A program made the position numbers and the translations under genes. Below are positions 27,230-37,914 of a DNA stretch of 64,000 bases, in pieces. Under the pieces are notes generated by a model that ran no database searches, had not been told where the DNA came from, and was given only the letters and a program-made list of their open reading frames with translations. Origin of the DNA: Linnemannia elongata (Eukaryota; Mortierellomycota; Mortierellomycetes; Mortierellales; Mortierellaceae); assembly GCA_036320915.1 (NCBI GenBank), contig JAXBDG010000019.1:310001-374000 (forward strand), given 5' to 3'. Every line of letters starts with the position of its first letter. Positions within the stretch are counted from its first letter, which is position 1.

Positions 27230-27736
27230 CAATTTTGTTGAATTGGTGTAGTTTTGCGGCACGAGTTTTGTGCCCGCGATCCAAGCTGGGGGCTAAAGAG
27301 GTTGAGGAGAGCCAAGCACGATCTTGATGGCAGCATCAGCAAATATCTCTGATCAGGATGGAGAAAAGACGCCGATTGAAAGCTTCGGCATAAGACAGCA
27401 ACTATTAGAATGGGAATGACAGCAACGCCAAAAGCAGATCGTGATGCCGGAGCAAAAGATAGTCCTATTTCAAGCACACTGCACGACATGCAGCAGCCTG
27501 TCAATAAGTTGAAACGACAGGACAAGATTGAGGATCACCTGGTGACGGTCAGCGAGGAGCAGAAGAAACATATTTTGGAGGAAGCTCGACTGAAGGAGGA
27601 GGAGCATAAACTTTTACTCATCATCATCGTCCACACTACTTTCCTACAAATACTATCAGTAGCAAATGGACTATCTTTGAATAAAAAAGCCTTTTTTCTA
27701 TTTTTCCTGCTTGATCCGATCAGTGATGGGAGGTAA
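27230..27736 (+). pseudogene. Probable decayed relative of the neighbouring coiled-coil genes
   Basis: Two frames carry remnants. One reads RQQLLEWE, a stop, then QQRQKQIVMPEQKIV near 27390-27470. The other, open from 27410, reads QDKIEDHLVTVSEEQKKHILEEARLKEEEHKLL before running into hydrophobic, non-coding-like sequence. The KIEDHL motif and charged heptads resemble the gene at 26254. The frame switch and internal stop suggest a degraded copy, but a spliced gene whose introns I cannot place is possible. Confidence 0.35.
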
Positions 27737-27917
27737 TGGTGATGAACACGTCCAGATGACGGATGACTCGCAAAAAATGGATCATCAGAGTTCACAGCAC
27801 AACCTTTCTATCATCTTTTTTTTTCTTCCTTCCCTTTTCCTTCTTCCTTCCTTTTTCACCGCCCTGGCTCCAAGAAACATCGACACAAACACCTCAGCTA
27901 TTTCCCCCACCCAGGAA

Positions 27918-28868
27918 ATGACAAACTCTCACGGAGCCGACAACACGGTAAGGCCTGTCCAGAGAAGGACCAGGAGTGATGATGACAGCAGCTCGATCGA
28001 CACCGACTCTCTCAACAGCAGCAAGAGCCCTTCCTCTCGTCCCCAGAGCCCTGGTGAACACGGACAACAACGGTCGGATACAGTTGGAGAGGGAGAAAAC
28101 GGTAATGAGGAAGAAGGAGGAGAACGTCTTGGACCTGGCGATGATGCCTCTCAGGTACGACCACATACGTGTCCTCGCACCATGACTGAGGATGGATGGC
28201 GTGTGATTCAGCAGGACCCACAGCAACGTATTCAAGTGCCGCCTCAACAGCAAGCACAACGTATGCAACATGAAGTGGAACGACAGCTGCAGCAACGACC
28301 TCAAGTGCCGCAAGTGCAAGAGATGGCAACGGTGTTGAGGGGGGTGAAACTTCGCCCAATGGCCACGACGCAACCGCAACAGAATCTGCAAACGATCTCA
28401 CGTCCTCAGCAGCTTCAACAACGACAAAATCAGCAGCAACATCGACCATGCTTTTTTAACAAGCGCGAAGCCGAGGAGCACCAACTCAAGCAGGAACAGC
28501 AGTACCGCAACACTCAGCGCCAGAAATTAGAACAGGACCAACAACAACTCCAGCGGGCCCAGGAACGGACCGTCATCCGTAAAGAGCGTGCCTCTCTTCA
28601 GGCTCGACTTCGTGAGCTCCAAGAAAGAGAGAAGGAACTCCAGGATCGAGAAAACGAGCTTGACCAGTTGGATCGGGAGGATCGTCTGAAGGAGAGCGAG
28701 CAGCGGATACAACAAACTCGGGAGCAGTTGCAGTGGACTCTGGATTGTCTCCGGCGTGTCGAACAGGAGCGAAGAAGACTCGAAAATGAACGCGATAGGC
28801 TGGAGCAGGAACGGACTTCACTCGAGAGTGCTCGGAAGCAACTGATTCTTCCTCAGAAGCGCGTCTAG
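27918..28868 (+). CDS. Gln-rich coiled-coil protein of unknown function (316 aa)
   Basis: The frame is open from 27711, but 27711-27917 is a CT-rich leader encoding an implausible Phe/Leu stretch, so I place the start at MTNSHGADNT (27918). Residues 1-85 are Ser/Asp/Glu-rich and disordered. Residues about 85-175 are very Gln-rich (CAG/CAA runs such as PQQQAQRMQHEVERQLQQR). Residues about 180-310 form a long uninterrupted coiled coil (RLRELQEREKELQDRENELDQLDRED, then EQERRRLENERDRLEQERTSLESARKQL). The protein ends LPQKRV. No known domain is visible. It shares its design with the gene at 26254. It may be a structural or prion-like assembly protein, but nothing in the sequence shows function. 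Confidence 0.6.
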   Translation: MTNSHGADNTVRPVQRRTRSDDDSSSIDTDSLNSSKSPSSRPQSPGEHGQQRSDTVGEGENGNEEEGGERLGPGDDASQVRPHTCPRTMTEDGWRVIQQDPQQRIQVPPQQQAQRMQHEVERQLQQRPQVPQVQEMATVLRGVKLRPMATTQPQQNLQTISRPQQLQQRQNQQQHRPCFFNKREAEEHQLKQEQQYRNTQRQKLEQDQQQLQRAQERTVIRKERASLQARLRELQEREKELQDRENELDQLDREDRLKESEQRIQQTREQLQWTLDCLRRVEQERRRLENERDRLEQERTSLESARKQLILPQKRV

Positions 28869-29897
28869 GGACACCTTGGTTCGAGCAGACTTTCTGACCA
28901 TCCGACCCATGGTGACACCTCACACGGGCCTCACTAGCATATTCACTACACCACCTCGCTCGCACTACAACGTAACATCAGTCGAATAGAACCACACATC
29001 GCCAGCTTCGTTAAACCATCAGAATCAGATCCTCTCTGTGCGTTCTTACCACTGGTTGTTCAGCGATAGAAACTACATCCCGAAGGTTTTTATTTTCATA
29101 CCTCATCTTTTTTTCTCCTTGGATCTTTCACTAGCCCTCTATGTATATCTCTTGAGGCCGACGCGACTCTGTTTCTCGATACCGGTTGACAATGGTGGGG
29201 AATAATTCAAACCCTGCTCGTCGCATACTGTTGGGGTGGTCAAAGGCTTAAATATTTGTGTTTTTATGGTCATCTGAAGGCACCGATAGACGTGAGCGTC
29301 GAAAAGTTCAACTTGTTTTTGCTTATTGTCGAGGCATCCTAAAGAAAAGGAGGTTGAAGGATTCTTGAAAAAGGAGAGGCAGAGGTATCAAGAAAGGGTC
29401 CGGGTGGTTGGTATGCCCAAGTCCAACAGTGGTAAAACTTTTTATGTCATGTTGTGCATACTTTTTGAGGGGGGAGAAAGGCTCACAGGTTCAGTTGTGG
29501 TATCAATGATGGAAGGTGTGTGGTTTATTCCTAGCCATCATCACAATTTGGAAAAAGTAGAAAAAAAAGGGTTTGGCTCGTTTTTTTCTGTTTCGCGATC
29601 CTGGCGCTCATGTTTAATTGAGGTGCCGTTTCTGTTATATTCGAGCCAATGACTCCTTAACAGTGCGGAAGGTCTGATTTGTGGTCGTGGTTGGGGTACA
29701 TGTGCGAGCATGAGAGTGAAGAGAAAGTATCCTCATGCTACGAGAGCCAACAAAAAAAAAAAAAAAAAAAATAAGATTCAGGAACGGGCTGATCCCAAAA
29801 ACCTATTTATTTCCCTCGACCTCGACGCGTCCTCGATGTCCTACCTTTTGTTTCTTTTTCTTTCTTTCAACACACTATTCTCGCACTCATTCACAAC
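28869..29897. other. Spacer inside the coiled-coil cluster
   Basis: Just over 1 kb of AT-rich sequence with a poly-A tract (about 29753-29772) and a CT-rich leader before the next start codon. Nothing else is supported. Confidence 0.55.
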
Positions 29898-31291
29898 ATG
29901 GAGACATCAGCTCCTGCACCATCACCACAAGGAATGACACCTTGCAACAACTGCCATTCACCACAAACTCATTTCACTCACAACCCCATGACTGAAGGAA
30001 TGTCATGCACCCCCATGCAAGTCCATCACTACATTCACTACGTTCACCACTGCTCTCAGTGTCACACCACTCCTTTGGCGTGTAATCAAAGAACTCTTCA
30101 ACCTCTCCCTCCTCTCCACGCACCGTGGGGACACCAATCGTTCGTCACTCAATGGGTTCAGCATACAGGATGGCAGCCTTCCTCTCAATTGCCGACTGCC
30201 GTGCCAGGACATAATCACCTTCCTCTAGCTCTGATTCCTTGTCCGTACAACCATCAATGCCAGCATGCCCAAGTGCTGGCCTGCAAAATTGCGGTATTTA
30301 TGATCTTTATTGTTTATTCCTTGCACTAAAAGGCTTCGTTGGCTATTGTCTGAACTCATTCTAATTGTTTCCTTTTTTCTCTTTTATTTCCTGGTTCAAC
30401 CAAATTTCATGCTGCGATACGCACCCGCATCAACCACAGCTAAATTCCACATCGGCACACCAGGGCCCTGCCCAGTCTGAGACCTCGTCAGATAAAGAAC
30501 CACACAACGATGACGAGTTTGACAAGGGAGTCGAGGTGTTGACTGCTGCTGCTGGCTCTAATAGAATCCTTCCTGATGGTCAAAGTCTCAATGCGACAGA
30601 CCCCGGGGGGCCTTCAACGATGACTGATGATATTGTTGCCCTAGAGGAGCAAGAGAAGCAGGAGAGGCAGGAAAGACTGGAGAGGAGACGGAAGGCGATC
30701 TACGAGGCGAGGAGAAAGAGCGCTCTAGAGAAGAATATTGCCGCGTTTGACATTGTTCACAGACGGTACATGTTACCCTCTGGTCAGCCAATGCTGAAGA
30801 TTCTTCGAAACGGCAAGGAGGTTGTTAGCGAAGAGGATGAAGGACAGGTGACAGATTACGATTCGGATGAGGATGACGGCGAAGACAATAACGAAGATGC
30901 TGTAACCCAGAGGTACAACGACTTTGCCCAGGCGGTGGGTTGTTGCGAACCCTTGGACACCGCGGAACGAACGATTTTATCGAACTACTTGGACACCTAC
31001 CTGCTTAGGCGATGCGAATACGCCGGTGGGAGGAGGCTCGATATGAGGGGTGTTCGAAACAGCATGGCTGAAAAAATCCTTTTGTCGATCAAGAACCAGA
31101 AGCGAACCCCTGAGACCTGGACGTGGAGCAGCCGCAAGTGGAGTCGAGAGATGAATAAGGCGATCTTACACCACAAGAAGTCAGATTCGTACTGGAAGGC
31201 TCGTGCGGCCCTTCTTGATGATCGACTTGCCGAGTCCTGGCAGGAAAATGTTGAAGGTGCTAGACGAGATTTGGATTCTAGAGCGAAATAA
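29898..31291 (+). CDS. Uncharacterised protein with Cys/His-rich N-terminus and charged helical C-terminus
   Basis: Two exons, 29898-30293 and 30440-31291, joined in phase (donor gtattt, acceptor accacag), give 415 aa. Residues 16-62 carry paired cysteines and many histidines (CNNCH, CSQCH, single Cys at 37 and 62), a possible zinc-binding knuckle. Residues about 205-240 form a short charged helix (EEQEKQERQERLERRRKAIYEARRKS). An acidic stretch of Asp/Glu follows. The C-terminal 130 residues look like a folded alpha-helical domain with Trp-rich TPETWTWSSRKWSREMNKA. I recognise no family. The intron junction is the weak point: each exon could belong to a separate gene, since exon 1 stays open for a further 11 codons and exon 2 for about 25 codons upstream. 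Confidence 0.5.
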
Positions 31292-31819
31292 AGAGGGCTG
31301 TCGTCTTTTGCTAGGGATCAAAGTAAGGTACAAATACTTTATCGGTTTCAGCCTATTGTTTTAGGGGGTTTTTTTTTCAGTGTTCAATGGGAATAAGGAA
31401 GGGAGGGAGTCAGAATACCAAATGGCACGCGATGTGTAAACAAGGTTGCCTCGCATACTTAGATCCTAAGCACATCCTTGCGGACGACTGTTATCATATG
31501 TATAGCATTGGGTTTCATCATATTTCTGAAATACAGAAGGATTCATAGGGTTTCTCCGTTTTGCAAGTCACTCGGTTTTATTGGCCGTGAGTGTCTGCTC
31601 TTCACCAGGATGTGAAAAGAACCCTAGAAGAAAATATTTTCCTTGTGGGTACAATATGTTTTGTCTGGGATGGCCTCTCATTTGCGTCTTTGTCTGGTCA
31701 TGAATTCGACTGCTCAATTTCTTTTCTTTCAAAACAACAACTTAAAAGCAGTCATTTTTTGTTCATCATACCCTTGCCCTGGCATGTTGGCCCGCTTCGA
31801 TTCGATTGATGTAAATTTA
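31292..31819. other. Convergent 3' spacer
   Basis: Holds the 3' ends of two converging genes, the uncharacterised gene at left and the SET-domain gene at right. Nothing else is seen. Confidence 0.5.
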
Positions 31820-32989
31820 TTATTTGAAGTCGTGGTCGTCGATATCACTAGGAACATCCTTGCCATCCTCCAGATCAGTATCCCACCCATCCTCCCACTC
31901 CTCCCCCTCGACCGGAATCCCTCTCGACTTCCAATAAGCCTTCCCATAAGTACAAACAATCTCCTCCCCCCTCCTAATAAACTTCAACACCTTACATCCC
32001 ATCCTCACCTGTCCCGTCTCTACGTCCCGATACAAATCCCACCCGACATTGGGCCCCTGGGCTTGAGTTCGGATCCCCCTGAAATCGTTCACGAATCGAC
32101 CGTGGTTGCCATGGGCCGAGGCGTCGAGGTTGAGGTCGTTGGAGAGGTAGAGGGTGTGGTCTGAATCTGGGTCTGCGTGTTCGTCGGGGACGACAAGAGA
32201 GATGTAGTCGAGGAGATGCGTACCGGGGCGGAGGTTTTTTGTGGCAAAGAGACCGTAGGAACCCAGGACTGGGTGATTGGGTGGGCCGGTGATCAATCGG
32301 ATTTCGTACGGTGGCGGTCTTTGTTGTTGTAGTTGCTGTGGTGTGGTCGTTGTCGACTGACCCAGAGTGGTAGTTGAAGAGGGAAGAGAGGGGTCAAGGA
32401 TCGAAGAGGGTGACGACGACGCTTGAGGAGTGCTGACAGCTGGCGAGAAGGCGATGGTCGGCTGTGGGTCTGCTAGGTTGACAGCAGCTAAAAGGGACGA
32501 GGACAGATCCATTGCTGATACGGATATGGGATCTACAGTCCCCGGACGACCTGACAATGACACCGGCGGCAGATACCCTGGGATGGCATGCCCCAAAGGA
32601 ATATCATCATATTCTACCTCCAGCTCATCCCTCTCATCCCCTTCCTCCTCTTCCTCCTCCCGTTCCTGCTCCTTGTCTTCCAAGTCTTCTGGCAGCTCGA
32701 GTCCTCCTCCGATCGCGTGGTTAAATGATCGGTCTGACAGTTTGCGTCGTCTACCTTGGACAAGGTCGAGGATTGGTGTAAGAATGGATGGATGATACTC
32801 ATAGTCGACGAGGTACTTGACGTGTTTAGGCCAGTTGATTGGCAGCAGGCCTGGATCGATCTCTGATACATGACCTCCTCCTCCTACTTGCGTAAGAAGA
32901 GGAGACTGGGATAATGACGCCGCCATTTCCTGGACCTGTGCTTGGGTACGCTGTGGAGTCTCTCGGTTTACCTGAACGTCTTTATCCAT
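31820..32989 (-). CDS. SET-domain protein, probable lysine methyltransferase (389 aa)
   Basis: A single exon. Residues 1-225 are mostly low-complexity (an acidic EDKEQEREEEEEEGDERDE stretch, then Ser/Thr/Pro/Gln), apart from a short conserved-looking INWPKHVKYLVDYEYHPSIL at about 51-70. The SET fold is at about 228-353. GSYGLFATKNLRPGTHLLDY matches the first SET strand with its SAM-binding G-x-G-like turn. GRFVNDFRG stands where most SET proteins have NHxCxPN. GEEIVCTYGKAYW is the GEE-xxx-YG catalytic segment with the active-site Tyr. Histone or non-histone substrate cannot be told. A short acidic tail follows. The start codon is 230 bp from the divergent LSM7 start. Confidence 0.85.
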   Translation of the reverse strand: MDKDVQVNRETPQRTQAQVQEMAASLSQSPLLTQVGGGGHVSEIDPGLLPINWPKHVKYLVDYEYHPSILTPILDLVQGRRRKLSDRSFNHAIGGGLELPEDLEDKEQEREEEEEEGDERDELEVEYDDIPLGHAIPGYLPPVSLSGRPGTVDPISVSAMDLSSSLLAAVNLADPQPTIAFSPAVSTPQASSSPSSILDPSLPSSTTTLGQSTTTTPQQLQQQRPPPYEIRLITGPPNHPVLGSYGLFATKNLRPGTHLLDYISLVVPDEHADPDSDHTLYLSNDLNLDASAHGNHGRFVNDFRGIRTQAQGPNVGWDLYRDVETGQVRMGCKVLKFIRRGEEIVCTYGKAYWKSRGIPVEGEEWEDGWDTDLEDGKDVPSDIDDHDFK

Positions 32990-33219
32990 AGCTCATAGAA
33001 GAACAGATAGATAAACAGATAGGCAGACAGATAACCGTGTGGGTGTGTAGAGTAACAAGATATGAAAATTAGTGAAGCGGGTACTGTGAACGAAAAATAA
33101 GTATGGGTTTGATTCGTGGCTTAGACATGCTTCGCTTGGACTACAAGGGACCCACCATCACTCTCCAGTTCTTTCAACTCTCTCAACAACACACACACAC
33201 ACTCACATAACCAGCAGAC
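32990..33219. promoter_or_regulatory. Bidirectional promoter between the SET gene and LSM7
   Basis: Only 230 bp separate two divergent start codons. It contains an (AC)n stretch (33189-33203) and CT-rich sequence just before the LSM7 ATG. Shared promoter use is inferred from geometry alone. Confidence 0.6.
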
Positions 33220-34308
33220 ATGTCAGACAGAGTAAGAAAAGCTCACCACATCACAAGGAGCAATGGACGACACAAGCAGGATTATGGTTTTAACAGCCAA
33301 TAAAAATGAGAAGGCATCAGGAATAGCGATGACCGACACACCAAAAATGAATGACAGTCAATCCATGGAAACAACCAGGACAACACACGTAACCCAACGT
33401 CTATTTTGAAGGCTGAGCCAGCAGCAGGAAGGAGCAAGAGAGCTTAATTGACAAAGCCCAGAGATTATGTGCCTTGAAGGAGGACAGGCCCTGTCTCTTA
33501 ACCACCACGTTAGAGACCCGCGCTAAATCACCAGGAAGGAAATTATCGCTGTTTGCTCTACGAAGCTGCACAGAACCGGCACGGAGAGCAATTGACTTAC
33601 ATGATCTATCGCTCTATCCACCTAACTTCTAAATAGCCAAGAGGCGGATATAACGCACGTGGAGGCGGAGGACGCGGCGGCGGCGGTGGTGGCGGCGGAC
33701 GCGGAGGACACCAGGGAGGAGGACGTGGCGGTGGACGCGGAGGCGGAAACTCTTCACACACCGAGCGTCCTAAGAAGGAGTCGATCCTCGATCTCGGAAA
33801 GTATATGGATCAAAAGATCCGTGTCAAATACAGCGGTGGTCGTGAAGGTAACTCCAGAAAGGAAAAGAAAAAAACTTTGATTCATGAATAGTGGTGGCGC
33901 AAGACACAGTACTTTCTGAAGTACTAATCTCATTTTTTATTTTCTCATTTGAAAATAGTCATTGGAACGTTGAAGGGTTACGACCCCTTGTTGAACTTGG
34001 TTCTTGACGAGACTGAGGAGTGCCTGAGAGGTAAGCTGAGCTACTAACAGTCGTCAACGCGCACAAGATCGACGAGAATATAAAAAAAGACTACCAGGCC
34101 GTAAATAACTTACCATTCGTCGCTGTCTTCTATCTCTCCACATTTACGTTACTCTCAAATAGATCCAGAGGATGGCCGTTTGTTGAACCAGACCAGGACT
34201 TTGGGCTTGGTGGTCTGCCGTGGACCCTCTGTCATTTTGATCTCCCCCATGGACGGTACCTTGGAGATTGCCAACCCCTTCATCCAAGAGGAGGAGGCCG
34301 TCATCTAA
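33220..34308 (+). CDS. LSM7: U6 snRNA-associated Sm-like protein LSm7, with an RGG-rich N-terminus
   Basis: LSm7 is one of the seven subunits of the LSm1-7 (mRNA decay) and LSm2-8 (U6 snRNP) rings. Four exons: 33220-33231, 33637-33847, 33959-34030 and 34163-34308, giving 146 aa. Exon 1 encodes only MSDR and is followed by a 405-nt intron. The Sm fold starts at KKESILDLGKYMDQKIRVKY. Sm1 contains GGREVIGTLKGYDPLLNLVLD; Sm2 contains LGLVVCRGPSVILISP; the tail reads NPFIQEEEAVI. These are LSm7 signatures. Unusually, the Sm fold is preceded by about 35 Gly/Arg-rich residues (RGGHQGGGRGGG type), which makes the protein longer than the roughly 100-residue human form. An AATAAA-like signal lies at about 34435. 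Confidence 0.95.
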
Positions 34309-34739
34309 ATAGAACGTCAAAGGATTACACCAACAAGCAAAAACAACACCAGATATTCCTTTTTTTTTTTTTTCCTTCTGTCAATACACTCAAAATATGG
34401 TAATCACAATGTATCGTTTCATTTGGATCATGCACAATAAAACGCATACCGATCTGCTCTGCTAACACTGTCTTTCCTGCATGTATTGTATTTTTCATCG
34501 TTGCAAGTCTCACTCGGAAGAAGAGCAAGAAGAGCGTAAAGAAAAGAGGCCATGATTATTCTAAAAGCATTTTTATTTTTGAAGACAACACGCGTTTCGA
34601 TGAGGATCTTAGGACGCTGTATTTTTATATCATAGTGGTGATATCGGTCGTCGTCGTCGCTAGTTGTAGTGGTTGCGGGTGGGCGGTGATAGGTAGTTGT
34701 GGTGGGTTGTGGTTGTTGTTATTCTCTGTTCCTCTCCTT

Positions 34740-35850
34740 TTACAGATGCTCCTTCTCCAAGTTCCAGGCACTGCTAGTCGAGAACGCCGAAGGTGCCGCC
34801 GCTTGGTGCTAATTGATTCATACACGACGAAAACAATAGATGTAAGTTGTCAGTCACATACAACAAGCAATACGAATGAAAAGCAATTGAGGCAAAATCA
34901 ATTTCCAGATCTAGCTGTTCCAAGAGGGCAAGCGACTTACTGTTTGACCACGCTGAGTTCCTGTAAGGCGGTAGTCGCGATCCAACATGGTTCTGTCCCA
35001 ACGGTCAAGGCCGAATCTTGGGGGCTAACATCGCAATTTAAGGAAGTATATGAGGGAATGTCAATTGCAGATCCACGTCAAGCGTAATGATGTTGGAAGA
35101 GTGTTTGTTTCCTGAAATTGTCCCGTCGCGATTAGCGTCGTTGTTTAATCCATGTCGACTGTAAGTTCCTGATCAGGGTCAGATTGCACGGAGCCAGCGC
35201 GTCTTAGCCATGTAATAAATTGGCGGTCCATGGTCATCGTTCCTAAACTCTCCTCGGCCAGCCATGTGTACCTCCAGACTCCGCGGATCGCAAAAAGCAA
35301 GCATATCCTGATCCTCACGAGCTTTGTCAACGCCGTTATTCCTGCTCTGTGCTCGTCTCGGAGGGTGCATTGATAGCGACCCATGATCTCATCCCTCCTC
35401 TTTCAGCGAGTTCTTATGAGAGATGAGTACAATATCCTGATCTGACTTGGTCTCCTTTCCGCTGGCGTTAGTGTTATGCTCTCCCGTGTCCGGTCTCAGG
35501 TGGGTATTCCGTTGTCGCCCAGATGCGCTGTCGCTGTTGGGTAGATATGCTGGTTTGTACCTGGCCCTCGTTGACGCTGGTCTTGAGCTTCTGGAAGAGC
35601 AAACCGGAGACACCGAAGAAACCGGTGATCAAACTACATTGAAGGAAGGACAATAGGTGAGATTAGACGTCGGAGAAGATAGAGATGGGTAGCGTGATGT
35701 CTGCTTAAGCGAGTCCTTGTGTGGAATTAAATAGGTTGGACAGATCAGAACGCGCAGATTGTGTGATGAAAGGAGTCGGCGGGGGAGGAAGGGAAGGAGG
35801 GTAGGGATGGTTTACCCAAGGGGAATCAAGGCCTCGAATGGGACTGGCAT
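34740..35850 (-). CDS. NDUFA1: NADH:ubiquinone oxidoreductase subunit NDUFA1 (MWFE/9.8 kDa)
   Basis: Small single-span membrane subunit of mitochondrial complex I. I assembled it from four short exons on the minus strand: 35850-35816, 35633-35561, 35024-34941 and 34808-34740, giving 86 aa with phase kept at every junction. Exon 1 gives MPVPFEALIPLG. Exon 2 gives the transmembrane helix LITGFFGVSGLLFQKLKTSVNEGQ. Exon 3 gives PPRFGLDRWDRTMLDRDYRL, then TGTQRGQT, the strongly conserved MERDRRLTG-RGQ region. Exon 4 gives APSAFSTSSAWNLEKEHL, matching the fungal C-terminus. Intron 2 is 536 nt, over six times longer than any of the gene's exons. No single long frame reveals this gene. It converges on LSM7, with about 430 bp between stop codons. 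Confidence 0.92.
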
Positions 35851-37877
35851 GGCTGTAAGTTGTTGATGTGAGTGGAGAGTGAAAGAGTGGAGTTTTTTCT
35901 AGGCACACTCAAAATAACTGACAAAGATCATCCTCTCTCTGGAAGCTCCTCACATCCGACATGCCGAAATGTCCGAGGTTATCGTCACAGAAGATTTCGA
36001 ATCGTGAAACTAACGACAGAAATTACAACCGCCAAAAAATCAAAGAGCCATAAAATGGTAGAGACGCGAACCAAAAAAGTGGCTACTTCGCCAAAGATAA
36101 AGTTTTATTGATTCGAAGGAACGACGGTGGATAAGAAACATTGAACGGGATATAGATATAAAGATGGGAGGATAAGCAATATGTTTTATGAAGGATTGAA
36201 AAACAGTAATTGACACATGGACGGAAAAAATGAGGAAACCACGATATGTGGGGGTGGCATACAGGCACCCCGATCTATTGCGTCGCTGCAAAATAGTAAT
36301 TGACTTATAGTATGCTCTCTCTTTCTTACTCTTCTGTGTGTTGTAAACGTGTTTACAACAGTTCGATTACCACCACTGTTTTGGGTTTTCTTTGTCTTGC
36401 TTTTGATATTGGGTTCTTGTGTTTGTTGTATTGTATACTTGCAACAATGACTTTCTATTGGGATCAAATGCAGAAGGAATATATGCACAGTACGTCATTG
36501 ATGAAGAAGAAAGAGAAAGAATAAGAACGAATGGTGCCTGAAGAACGTGAGAACTTTATAGTTTTCAGGAACAAAACAACGATAAAATAACAGAGACGAG
36601 GTTCATGGGTGTGGTTGTGAGATTGAATAACCCGGATTGAGATCGAGTAGATTAAGAGGGCCTATGCGGACCCACGAAAGAAACAAGCAAGCAATAGCGG
36701 TACTTGAAGACGTCATTCCTTTTTCATTGCGTCATCTTACATGAGGGTCAAAGAAGAAGTTGAGGAAGTTGAAGTTGAAGAAGGTGAAGTACAAAAAGGA
36801 AAGCAACAAAAAAAAATGAAAAAATCAATGACATCTACACAAATGTATAACATATACCATGTATGGCAAAGGGTACGGATCGTCCGTTTCACAACTTTGA
36901 CGACAGCAAGTACGAGAAGAGCTTTATGTTTGTTCTTTTTTTCTTTTTCTGCTGTGTTTTTGGACCTACTGTCATAGTTATGCTGTTTGATTACTTCATG
37001 CGTGCCTTGTTGGAGAGGGTGACATAGGGAAAAAAAAGAAAGAGGGAGAGGGAGAGAGAGGGAGAGTGGGAAGGAACGAATAAACCACGACTTTTAGGAA
37101 GAGAAGGACATCAAGGTGTGTTCAACTTAGTATTACCACGCATGAATATACCGCAGAATAAAGTAACTCCTCACGAAGAACGAAGAGAAGCGCCAGAAAA
37201 GAAAAGGATATCAAGAGTACGAATAAGATAAGAGTAAGAAAAAGGCGTACTAATAGCACGTATATCTCTATTGCTCCTTACCCTTGCAAAGATGGCAGGC
37301 AGAGGCAGGCACAAAAGTGCAATCAATATGACAGTGACATCATCGATCCCTTTTTTTTTTTTTCTTTTCTTTTCTTTTCGAACTAAAAACCCCCCGATAT
37401 GGTTTCTCTTGTCTTCTGACCGATTTTCCTGCAATAAAAGCAGTCGGGGTCACCTGCCCGCCCGAGCTCAGTTGTGACGATGGTGATCCTAACCCGCTGC
37501 CTTTTTTGGAGCGCAAAGGGGGTGATTATGTGCGAGCGAGAATGAAAAACGAGAACGAACCACAGGCTCTATCTATCCCAGCCATCAACATAAATCAGCG
37601 CTAGTTCCACTCAACTTCCCTCCCAACTACCGTGAGCAGTTGCCAATCTCTAGAAACCCTATTGATCTCACAAGTGACGACACTCCCGAGGCAAGAAGAA
37701 AGTTGGAAGTGGAAAGTGAGAAATGGGACATGGAAAAATAATGCTGTAGACCATTTCATCTCTTGGGATATGTTGACTAGGCCACTAGACTTTGGACTGA
37801 TGACAACGTTGCCAAGTGTTGTTAAGATAAAAAAAAAAAGGTGTGTGTCAGTTGAAAGGAGAGAAAGGCAAAGGTTG

Positions 37878-37912
<35 letters not shown>
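37878..37912. repeat. A35 homopolymer
   Basis: An uninterrupted run of 35 A residues, the longest of several poly-A tracts in the desert. Confidence 0.9.
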
Positions 37913-37914
<2 letters not shown>

